Assembly: GCA_951799425.1 (NCBI GenBank)
Contig: OX637402.1
Span: 1,178,501 to 1,242,500 of the forward strand
Length of the DNA: 64,000 bases
Source of the DNA: Ilex aquifolium
Taxonomy: Eukaryota; Streptophyta; Magnoliopsida; Aquifoliales; Aquifoliaceae
Direction: 5' to 3'
The notes below the pieces were generated by a model. That model worked only from the letters and a program-made list of their open reading frames with translations. It made no database searches and was not told the origin of the DNA. Positions 43,250-54,000 of the stretch are shown one piece after another. The position numbers and the translations under genes are program-made. Position 1 is the first letter of the stretch, and every line of letters starts with the position of its first letter.

Positions 43250-43725
43250 CTTGTTGGTTATTCAGATAGTGAGTGGAGTATAGACTTGGATGAAAGGAAA
43301 AGTACCTTGGGTTATTGTTTTTTTTCATAAGAGATACGGCTTTTACTTGGTCATCTAAGAAACAAGCAATTGTTATTTTGTCTACATGTGAAGTGGAGTA
43401 TGTGGCGGCAAATTTTACAGTGTCATGTTATTTGGTTGAGATACTTGTTGAACTATTTGGGATTTCTCAAGAGTCCCACTGAGATTTTTTTTTTATAATC
43501 GATAGACAACAACGTTGGTGAAGAACCCGGTGTTCCATGACAGAAATAAGTACATTGACACACATATCATTTCATTAGAGAGCATGTAAAGAATGAAGAA
43601 GGGGAGTTGGTTCATTGCAAGAATCAAGATCAAGCTACTAACATTTTTACAAAACCATTGAAGCATGACGTGTTTGGAAGATTGACGATGGTGCTAGGCA
43701 TGAGAACTCAAGGACATTGGGTTTA
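43250..43725 (+). pseudogene. Copia RNase H C-terminal fragment
   Basis: LVGYSDSEWSIDLDERKST, then AFTWSSKKQAIVILSTCEVE and YVAANF are the usual copia RNase H motifs. Further homology in shifted frames gives DRNKYIDTHI and a terminal region with GMRTQGHWV-like sequence before the polypurine tract. Frameshifts occur near 43325 and 43490. The join with gag at about 43200 marks the deletion of protease, integrase and RT. Confidence 0.82.
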
Positions 43726-43733
43726 AGGGGAGA

Positions 43734-44366
43734 TGTTAGTTTATAAACCCAATTTCATGGGTATTTTGGTACTTTATTTTTGGGTGCATGTTATATTATT
43801 TATAAGTATTGTCCTTATTTGCAACTAGTTTTTATTGGAGTCTTTTAGCAACCTAAAAGGGCAGCCACTGGGATTGTGAAGGGACGTGAAGTCGATTTTG
43901 GCATAGAAAATAGAGGGGATTGATTTGGTGAAAACCAGCAACTGGCTAGGTCGGTTTTGGTTGGAAAAACAGAGTATAAAGAGGATGGAAAACTATTGGA
44001 GAATAAAAGAGAGGGGAAGAATTTCTAGAGAGAAAAAAAAGTGTTCTGGCAGAAAACACAGGATTTCGGCAAAAAACAGAGTTTTTCTGGGAAGAAAAAT
44101 TAGAGAAGCTGTTATGTGCTCCACTGAAGCTGAAGCTCCATCTTTAGAGTTTTTAAATTTGTTTTTTGTGTCTTTGTTGCTGAAAAATACTGAGGTAATT
44201 TGTCCCTTAATATTTCTTGATATTGTATGTGTTTTGGTGAAATATAGAAGGAATTTTGTTGAGCTATATGAGTTGCATGCAATCAAATTTTTGTCCACTG
44301 TTTTGCTTTGTTTCTGGTCTTGTTCTTTGCGAATTTGATGTAGTTCTAGCTGCTACATAGCCAACA
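43734..44366 (+). repeat. 3' LTR of the copia element (633 bp)
   Basis: TGTTAG...CCAACA. Contains the intact relative of the 26-kb insertion site (CCACTGTTTTGCTTTG at 44297-44312). A TATAAAG lies at about 43975. Confidence 0.88.
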
Positions 44367-45112
44367 GCAATATCCTATGGTAAACAAATTATGACCACTG
44401 CCCCTTCTCGGTTCAATAGTATCTGGAAAGGATGGGAAAACCCTCACGAAGGCTTCAACATCCGCACTCCCCCTCCCCCTCCCCCTCCTCCTCCTCCTCC
44501 TCCCAAAAAACATCATAAGATATAGTGGTGTGATTTACAAAAAGAAAAAAGAAAAGAAATTAGATTGTCAAGCAACTAAAGCATGGGTTTAAGACATCCT
44601 TATAAAGTTGTATTATCTTGTGTGCTCTGCTGATAATTTGAGATAACATAAACTAACACAGCAAATCAAACATAAACAGAATGTCTGCTGATGTTTTCGT
44701 TGAATTTTAAAGAAGCTCTGGCAGCCTGTTCGCGTTGATTTATCGAAGATTCCATGGTCTCTGATATCAACTGGTTGGAACATGGTCTTTCAGGGAAAAC
44801 GGGTCAACAAGCAAAGGAACATAGTTGCTTCTATAACCAGTGCATGTTCCTGCAAAATAGGCACAGTTCAACAAATATGAAATTCCAGTTCAAAATAAAA
44901 AAACAAATATGAAATTGAATTGTCTTATATTTCCAGCAGTAATCATTGATATATAAACCAAATCGTATTTCCGTGAGATTACAAAAAGTGTGTGAATCAA
45001 AATTTTTTTTATGGTTCAATACCACCATAGACAAATTCAACTCAAATGATCTCGAGTTCTATGGGATGGACGAGGAATAGATTGAGACAAACACTGTAGC
45101 CTCAACTATGAT
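44367..45112. other. Intergenic DNA with C/T microsatellite and a candidate exon
   Basis: CCT-type microsatellite at about 44466-44502. A possible terminal exon lies on the minus strand at 44767-44849. Otherwise nothing recognised. Confidence 0.5.
44767..44849 (-). other. Candidate terminal exon, unidentified
   Basis: On the minus strand, a TTTTGCAG acceptor precedes an 83-nt open frame reading TCTGYRSNYVPLLVDPFSL then KDHVPTS and a TGA. The composition looks coding and unlike the neighbouring repeats. No upstream exon was found, and I do not recognise the product. It may be the 3' relic of a gene or chance. Confidence 0.25.
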
Positions 45113-45838
45113 TAGGGGTGTTCATGAGCCGGGTTACCATGAGTCCCGTTATACAGACCGAAAAAATAGGCCCAAAACCCGATAGATTCGCCCGAACCCG
45201 AGCCTAATATCCTTAAAAATAGGGTTTGAGTTTGTCCCCAAACCCATTACCTGGCCCGAAATCCGGCCCAATAGCCCGCCCGAAAAAACCCTTTAAAAAC
45301 TTTGAAATAAGTTTTTCAATGTCGGAATTTGAAATTTTAAAAATTTAAATATTATAAATAATGTATTATTTTCTTTTTTCATGTATAAGCGTACACGTTT
45401 TAAAGGGTGGAGTAATGCAAATAATAGATAAGTAAGTAGATGTCAATTTAGTTGAGATGTATTCATTCTATTGGATGTAGTTCATCCCCCAATCAAAAAT
45501 AAAATTATTTCTTATTTTATTTTTATTCATTTTGACTCTTGATTTAAAAATATAATTTACACAAATATTAAGTTACAAAAATATTCATTATTTTCAAATG
45601 AACACAAATATTCATTATTTTTAAATGAAGTTGTATATAAAAACGCTCACGAGTAGGCCCGCCCAGCAAGCCCGCCCAATAGGCTTGTGGGTTGGGCTAC
45701 GGGTAAACTACTCTTACTCGAAGTCCGGCCTGACCCGTCTGATAACTCACTTGGGTAAGGACTTGAGCCTACACTACCCAAGCCAAGCCCGAAAAAAATT
45801 TCGCGAGCCTACCCCGACCCAGCCCATGGACACCCCTA
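45113..45838. mobile_element. hAT-like non-autonomous DNA transposon (726 bp)
   Basis: Terminal inverted repeats TAGGGGTGTTCATG and CATGGACACCCCTA with 8-bp TSDs ACTATGAT (45105-45112) and ACTAAGAT (45839-45846), 7 of 8 matching. The ends are GC-rich, the middle AT-rich. No transposase. Confidence 0.82.
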
Positions 45839-45949
45839 ACTAAGATAAACAAAACTTAGGTAGCTGCCATTAGTATATTTGTTAGTGTCATAATTATAAT
45901 TGGCAAAATTCGGTGAGCATTTGAGATAATATTTAAAGCATGACAGAAA

Positions 45950-48240
45950 AAAATATATATATATAATAAAGTACAATATAAAAAATTACTTTTACTCTTC
46001 GTTGTTGAGATCATTTTAAATTTTATTTTAAAGTTAATTCGACAATTAATATTAACTCTCCAAATTTAATAGGCAAAATAGGCCTCTAAAAGGTTTGTTT
46101 GAAGTGACTTTTCAACTTCTAAAACTTATAAATTTTCATAAGCACTTAAAAAAAATTAGTGTTTTAAACAACTTATTTTAATTATTTCCAAAAAACGTCA
46201 AAAATAGTTTTACCACTTAAAAAAGTAAGTAAAAAATAAATAAATAACTTCTACTTTTTTAAAATCACTTCTCTGCAAAATACTTCACTACCACCATCCC
46301 CATCATCCCCCCATCACCCAACCACCACTACCACAACCACCTCTGTCGCCACCCCACCACTCCCATCATCACCACTACCTCCACCCCCCACCCCCACCGC
46401 CACCCCACCACCAGCTCTACCACAACCACCACCATTGTCACCCACAACCGATTGGTAACACTATCGCCCACTGCAACCACCCACCACCATCATCCCACCA
46501 CCACCGTTGCCCACCGCCACCACCCACCACCACCATATTGTCCACCACCACTCGTCGTCGGCCACCACCGTCATCACCCACTGTCACCTACCCCCACCAC
46601 ATCTATCACCACCACCCGTCATCACCCACTACTACTGCTATCCACTGTCACTCACCCTCTCCACACCTACCACCACCACCACCATCACTACCGCCGCCAC
46701 CATCACCACCCCGCCACCACCTCTGTCACAACTACCACCACCATCATTGCTACCACTCATCACTGTCGTCACCCACCACTGATTGCTACAATTGCTACCT
46801 ATTGTTATAACCTACCATTAGAGGTGGCAATATTAATCCATTACCCATTAATTCGTCCAACCCGTCCATAAATAAATGGGTTGGGTACCTATATTAATTA
46901 ATACGGGTTCCAAATGGTTTGGGTAATATGATTCATTTTAATTAAACAGGTTAATATGGATTATAAATGAATACTCATTGGGTTGAGTATTTATCTTTTT
47001 TATTAAATAACATAAGTAATAAAATTAAATAAATATACTAATATGCCAAAAAATACACACACTATTACACCAAAAAATATACACATATATACTAATACAC
47101 TAAAATATACACACACTAGCACATAAAAAACACACACACTAATACAACACCCATGACATGCGGATTGATCCATGACCCATGGCCCGCGCCCATGACCCAC
47201 GGGTTGACACACGACCCATGCCCATGACCCACATGTTGACCCACGACCCCGTGCCCCATGACCTACTAGTTGACCCACGACCCGTGCCCCATGACCCACG
47301 GACCAACCCATAGCCCACAATCAACATCGGCCCATTATGTGTGTATTTTTTTTATTAAATGTGTTTTAGTTTTTGTGTTAGTTTATGTGTGTGTATTTTA
47401 TGTGTATTAGTGTATATTTTAGTGTATTAGAGTGTATATTTTTAGTGTATTAGTTTGTGTGTGTTTTGGTGTATTAGTGTGTGTGTATGTTTGTATTTTG
47501 GTGTACTACTAATGTGTGTGTATTGGTGTATTAATGTGTCTATTAAAAATTTTAATTATTTTATGGGTTAATGGGTTTAACCCAACTCGTTATAAATTCA
47601 ACTCATTATAACTCATTTACTATGTAAGTGAAAAATAGATTGGATTTATTTTAACCCAACCCAATTTAACCCAACTCATAACCAACCCAATCCACCCATT
47701 TGTCATCTCTACCTACCACCGTCATCATCTCATTTTTATATTTATTATCACTACCACCATCATCTCACCACTACCATCGTCCACCGCCACTACCCATCAC
47801 CACCCACTACTACCATCCACTACCACAACCCACCACCACCCATCATCGCCCACCACCGCCGTCACCCACTATCACCTACCCCTACCATACCTACCTCCAC
47901 TATTGCCATTCGCCACCACCTATTACCAGTATCGCCCACAAGCAATTGTCATCGCCTACCAACACCATCGTCATTGCCCCACCACCACCACCGTTGTTAC
48001 TCATAGTTGTCACCACCAACATCGTCACCCAAAACCCAACACCAGCATCATTGTTGCCACCCACAGCTACCACCACTACCACGGTGGTTGCCGCCAACCA
48101 CAACTATCACCGTCTCCCATCACCACCACTACCACCCATCACCACTTCCACCGCTCACCCCCACTACAACCGATGCTTAAATTACTTTCTCTCTTTTCTA
48201 TATTTGTGATTTGATTTTGGGTGTGAATAAAAATATGTTT
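45950..48240 (+). repeat. Tandem unit A with CCACCA-type minisatellite
   Basis: Head of about 330 bp (46000-46290), then CAC/CCA-rich repeats (46290-46810 and 47720-48170), then a tail with TTTGTGATTTGATTTTGGG at about 48203. The repeat block is split by a MITE (46819-47711). The same head-repeat-tail order recurs in unit B. Proline/histidine/threonine-rich open frames here are artefacts of the repeat. Confidence 0.8.
46819..47711. mobile_element. hAT-like non-autonomous DNA transposon inside the minisatellite (893 bp)
   Basis: Ends TAGAGGTGGCAA and TTGTCATCTCTA, near-perfect inverted repeats, with 8-bp TSDs CCTACCAT (46811-46818) and CCTACCAC (47712-47719). Contains diverged GACCCACG/GACCCATG repeats at 47150-47320 and a TGTGTGTATTT-rich stretch at 47340-47530. 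No transposase. Confidence 0.8.
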
Positions 48241-49235
48241 ATAATTGAAATTTTTTTTATTACTCTGTACTAGTCTATATAACAAAGTACAACATAAAAA
48301 ATAATTTTTGCTTTTCGCTATTAAGATCGTTTAAAATTTTATTTTAAAGTTAATCCAACGACTAATATTAACTCCCCAAATTCAATAGGAAAAATAGGGT
48401 CCCTAAGGGTTTATTTAGGGTGACTTTTCAAAAGTGCTTCTAAAACTTATAATTTTTCATAACCACTTAAAAAAAGTAGCATTTGGAACAACTTATTTTA
48501 ATTGCTTTCAAATAAGTAAAAAGTAATTTTACCACTTAAATAAGTAAGTAAATAAAATTAAAAAAAAACTTCTACTTTTTTAAAATCACTTCTCTAAAAA
48601 ACATTTCACCACCATTGTCGATGCCACCACCACCACCACCACTACCGCCACCCCACCGCCATAACCCTACTACCCGCACCACCACCCACTATCACAACCC
48701 ACCACCACCTATCGTCGCCCATTACTGTTGTCACCCACTGTTACTCACCCCCACCACCACCCGTCATCACTCATCATCATCACCACCCACTGTCACTTAC
48801 CCCCAACACACCTACCACCACCACCCACTATCACAACCCACCACCACCCGTCGTCGCCCATTACTGTTGTCACCCACTGTTACTCACCCCCACCACCACC
48901 CGTCATCACCCATCATTGTCACCACCCACTGTCACTTACCCCCAGCACACCTACCACCACCACCGTCACTCACCACCACTCACCACCATCGTCGCCCACA
49001 AAGCACCCGTCGTCACCCACCACCACACCATCGTCACTGCCCTATACCACAACCCACCACCACAATCATCGCCTGCCCTACCACAACCATCACCGTCGCC
49101 TACCACCACCACTGTTGCCTATCACTACTACCACCACTCACCCATATTACAACTGGTGCTTAAATTTCTTTATCTCCTCTATATTTGTGATTTGATTTTG
49201 GGTGAGAATACAAATATATTTATAATTGACAATTT
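48241..49235 (+). repeat. Tandem unit B with CCACCA-type minisatellite
   Basis: Repeats unit A: head (48270-48600) with ATTTTATTTTAAAGTTAATCC, then CCACCA/CACCC repeats (48605-49145), and tail TTTGTGATTTGATTTTGGGTG at about 49187. Within it, 48690-48760 and 48800-48870 are themselves close copies. Confidence 0.8.
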
Positions 49236-50408
49236 TTTTTTTTTACACAGTGTCTTTAAGCACGGTCAATAACTAGTAAATTTATATGGGAGGTACATCA
49301 TGATGCTATTTATGAGAACGTGAATTTGTAAAAAACAAAACAAAAATAATAGAATTAATAATACTAGACTATGTTGTGCAAAAAATATTTGACGTAATGC
49401 TTCGTGGATGAGGGGGGTTGCAACTGAATAAAACATCAAAAAATAATATAATGTTGGTAGTAATAGAAGAAGAACAGAGACCAATTAACAAAATAATCTT
49501 TATTCATTGTCTTGTTTTTGTTCCAACTTTTGAAGATCAAAATCCCTTAAATAATTTCAATCTGAACCTAACCCCAGGGATTATGCAATCACTTGCTAAC
49601 AAACTTCAAATACCAAAATAACAGAATATGCAAGGTCCCTATCCCAGCACTACCCGTGACTTACTAAAATGATACACACACACACTAAAAGGCGAATATA
49701 AATGCACAGAGAAGAAGAAGACACCATAACAAACAAAAACCACCTACTCAGCCATTTCTACGGCCTTTAAAACAAGACTGACATATATGAAAATAAAATA
49801 TAATAATGCTTCTTGTACGATATTTGGGATTTAAATTGGTTACCGAATGTATAACTGTCATTAATTAGATTAGTAATGTTCCCCATTAAAATTTTAAGAC
49901 CTACAGCTAGTGCAATGATGCTAGCTATTACATTAGATTCTTAAATAAAATTCTCAAACTAGATTTCTATTACGCACATTACTCCATAAAATATTTGAAA
50001 GCCAATGAAAAATTGAAGCGGTAAGACACATTTGCAATGCATCATTACTAAGTAACCAGAAAAATTAAAAACTTAACGATGTGGCAATTGACAAAATCCC
50101 AATAATATTAGAATAATGTCAAAGTATACAAAAAATAATTTTTGGACTAAGATTTTAGTTTGAAGTATTTGCAACTATTAATTGCAGAAATATTGAAATA
50201 AATAAAAAGAATAAATATTAAAATTTACATGGATGATCGTGTAATTGTAATTGAAATTGCACACTTATTCATTTGAATCATATCTAGGTGAAGATATTAA
50301 TATAAAATTTTAGGGCAAAAAGTAGAATTGGAAACTATGTAATCACCTAAACATGTCCATAGTTTACGTACCTCTTCCTTGTTGCTTCCGTTTCCTCACT
50401 AATTCCTC
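49236..50408 (-). other. IDD 3' flank and probable spliced 3' UTR
   Basis: About 38 nt after the IDD stop, the minus strand has a strong donor, GAG/GTACGT (exon end at 50372). A plausible acceptor, ATTCGCCTTTTAG, lies near 49690, and an AATAAAG signal reads at about 49500 on the minus strand. A 3' UTR intron of about 680 bp is therefore likely but not proven. Confidence 0.4.
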
Positions 50409-51010
50409 TCACTGAAAGTTCCCACCTCCAAAAGTGTGGCTTTTCATCGCACTCTTTGCTTCTGAATCCAATGAACTCATATCAATGCCAAGTTGCTGCT
50501 CTCTCTGTGAAAACCGACCACTTATGCTTCTCACTATCTCTCCGACCCCAAGAAAGTCTCTGGTCAGTCCATCTGAGCCTCCAACAGTACTAACGGCGAG
50601 ATTGTGGTGCAGCTTAGATTGTGCTTGCTCCAAGTTAAGTTCATTCTCATTGAAACCACCATAATGTTCCTCTTGTCCATGTCCACGGTATGCGTTGATC
50701 CCTCCAGACCCTCCTCCCAAGACGGAGGATCCACCACCACCAGCAAGAGAATTCATCAGGTCATGGAGGTTGCTTCCATTGTTGTCACCAAAATTACCGG
50801 TGGCGATGAGGCGATCGGATTTTGTGCTGGAGGTGCTGCTTCCGAATCCTTTCAACAAAGAGGAACCAGGATTGCTTGTGGTTGAACCCATTTGAGCAGC
50901 CTTTTGAAGCAGTGCAGTTGCAGACATAGGTGGAACAACATTGTGGTTTTGAACTGATGGATTGTAGAAAGAAGGGAAGCCGGAACTAATATGATCACCC
51001 ACTACATTAC
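50409..51010 (-). CDS. IDD exon 4
   Basis: 602 nt after acceptor CCAACAG, ending in the stop TGA at 50409-50411. Carries MSATALLQKAAQMG and TRDFLGVG. The exon 3/exon 4 join is 5.4 kb apart because of the LTR element in the intron. Confidence 0.92.
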
Positions 51011-54000
51011 CTGTTGGAAAAACCCACCCGTGATCTAAAATTGCAATCCCATAGTTTATGGGTAAAAAAGCAAAATAGAGCTTTTATGTAAAGATTGGAG
51101 CAAGTCACTCTGAAATTCATCTTAATCTTTTGGGTTCAATTTGTGTCCAATTGATAGAGATATAATAGGATTCAAAAAACTTTATCACTATTTACATTAG
51201 TGTGTATAAATAGAGTTGAGTCTTATATAATCAATCACTAGTGAATGACATCAGATGTAGCACATTAGGTATTTTGTCTGTGAATATAGTCGCTATATAT
51301 GTATCAAACATAATACATTGTGACCAATGGATTGACATGGGAATGCATTTTGATGGGCCAAGCCCAAGGGCCCAACTCATGTTACAAGCCCAAGTACCCA
51401 ACTCCAAGAGATCCAGCAAATCTAGCCCAATATAGTCAACCTGATCAAGCTCAAGGAGTTAAATTAGCAGGGAGCACACAAGGTCATCCAAGGACCTCTG
51501 GCGCCCAGGCCATCACGCCAGGCGGCCTGCCTTCCTCGACCATCACGCCAGGCGCCCATGCCATCACGCTAGGCGGCCTGCCCTCCTCCTCAGGCGCCTA
51601 GGTCTCCTCATCAAGCGCCCAGACCATCCCTGGCATCCAGGCTATCACGCCAGGCGCCTAGGCCTGGCGCCCTGCCCTCCTCCTCAGGCACCCAGGTCTC
51701 CTCATCAGGTGCCCAGCCTTCCTCCTCACCACCATGGAGTAAAGGTCATCCCAGGAGCCTCACCTCCACCACCTTGGAAACAGTCAACCTTCACCTCATC
51801 ATTTGACCGAGTCTCATGGAGAGCACCGCAATTGTCTCGCCCGTTGAGAAGAATCTGCAAGCTCCACCTGAATAGCTGGGTAGCTGCTGCTTAGTAGCTC
51901 CATTCTGTTGAGGACGACTATAAAATGTAAGCCCCACCAACACTTGGGGGGCAGATCAGATCAGAGCAGATGAGAATAGAGGGCATCATACCCTACAGAG
52001 CATAAAACTCATCTTCCTCTCCAATCTGTAACTCTCCGTTCTTATTACTCACCGGAATCAATAAAATACCGGCAACCCATTGCCATTCCAGAGTGGACGT
52101 AGGTCATATTAGCCGAACCACTATAAATTCTCTCTCTCTACTTTAATTACTACATTAATTTCTAAATTACTTGACTAGTGGTGTGCAAAGTCGATTTTGT
52201 GCATCATCAGTTTGGCGCCGTCTGTGGGAAACGACAAAATTCTCATTTTTAAACACTGTGAATCAATGACGATCACTACCAGATCGATGAACCAACATGA
52301 AGACAATGCACCACGAGAAGAGGAGGTTGCTCCTCCGCTGGCCAATCCTGTCCCAAGTGCGCAACAAATGTTGGAGACAATGTAGGAGCTTGTGGCCCAG
52401 AACCAACAGATCTTCCAATTAATGCTTGCTGCCCAGGGAGGAGCACAACCTGGACCTCAAGTGAGAGGAGCTCCACACCTTGGGGGTCAAGAGGCTCCCT
52501 ACATGGAGGCACCCCATCATGGCGCCACTTTTGGAGCTCATTTGGGCGGCCAGCCTATGGGAGCTCCTTTGGGCGCCCAGCATGGGAAACCTCCCCATGA
52601 GGGACTCCAACTCCTCCTCCTCCAGTTCCTGCTCCTCATGGTGGAGACCCTCCTCTCCATGAGGATGAGAGTGAAAATCAAAGCATGGGGCATGAGAGCC
52701 ATTTTCACGACAATTCAAGAGGAGCTCCCAATCACTGGGATGAGAAAATTAAAAAGGTACAAAATCAACTAGGTGACGTCTTCAATGCCATGAAGGCACA
52801 AGGACCTGAGACTGTGGACTATCTTGTTAGGCGAACTGACATGCCTTTCAAACCTGACATGGCAAATTGTCCACTTCCACAGAAACAGACCTTTGACGGT
52901 ACGAAGGATCCACTGGACCATCTGGAAACTTACAAGACCTTGATGCAGCTACACAACGTATTATTTTTCCACTGCCAGGATCCTTGCCATGAAAAGTACC
53001 CAGAGTGCTCACCTCCTAAGCTGTGTACTCCGCACCGTTCAGTCCAGCACCTGAAGAGGTGTCTGACCCTCTCTGATCGCTTAATGGAAGAAGCCCAGCG
53101 CCTGGTATAGCCTTCTCGCCCAAAGTGGCGCCTAACATGGCCTTCTTACCCAAAGAGGCGCCTGGAGTGGCGCCTGGCATGGTCATCTCGCCCAAAGTGG
53201 CGCCTGGCATGGTTATCTCGCCCAAAGTGGCGCCCAAAGGGTCCCCACCCTTGCTCATCTCGCCCAAGACAGCAGGAATAGCGCCTGGAGGCGCGCTGTT
53301 CAGCTCAGCGCCCATGGCGCCTGAGCATTCAACTCCCATGCCGCCTCCTGGGTCAGCACCTATGGCGCCCAGGCTGCTGTTCAGGCCAGCACCCATGGCG
53401 CCCAAGCAGTCCTCGCGCCCACTGCCTCCTGGACCAGCCCCCTTCTCGCCCAACTCAGCTCCCATGCCGCCCGGATCAACGCCTATGGCGCCCAACCTGC
53501 TACCCGAACTAGCGCCTATGGCGCCCAAGCAGTCCACTCGCCCACCATGGCTCACCTCTTCAATATTTTCTTGATCCATGCAAAAGCAATATGGGTTTTT
53601 CTCTCTTTTGCTCAAATTCAAGAATCTCAAAGTACAAGATCTTCAAGGTTGACAAGGAAGCATTCTTGAATGAATTGAAGAAGGTGGGTAGTGCTCAATG
53701 GTGGTTAGCATGACCGCCTTGCTGGGAGGCCTCCGATCATCGAGCTTCCTTTTCTCCGTGATGAAGCGACCACCAAAGAGCATGCCAGAACTATTGGCAA
53801 AAGCTCAAAAATATATGAATGCTGAGGAAATCAACAAGTCTAGGCAAGGTGAATCATCTCGCGGATCGTCAAAAGATTGATCTGCTTCTGCACTGTTATC
53901 AAACAGGCAGCCTAACTCCAGCTTAGCGGCTCTCTCGCGGGTCGTCAAAAAGCTTGGCCTCTGCACTGTTCTCAAACAAGCAGCCTAACTCCAGCTTAGC

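Larger units (their letters stand above)
42321..44366 (+). mobile_element. Ty1/copia element with large internal deletion
   Basis: Right part of the split 5' LTR (42321-42380), exact tRNA-Met primer-binding site (42385-42396), gag (42473-43211), a C-terminal RNase H fragment (about 43250-43725), polypurine tract (GTTTAAGGGGAGA, 43721-43733) and 3' LTR (43734-44366). Protease, integrase and RT are missing. The left part of its 5' LTR is at 16117-16279. Confidence 0.88.

Noticed and set aside
46452-49272. Several overlapping 90-180 residue open frames rich in Pro, His and Thr
   Set aside because: They are frames through CCACCA/CACCC simple repeats on the same DNA in all three phases, so no protein is supported.
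53016-53630. 204-residue open frame on the minus strand, Gly/Ala-rich with GAxxG repeats
   Set aside because: It is the shadow of the GCGCC repeat in the Tat-like element; the opposite strand has an equally open frame from the same repeat.
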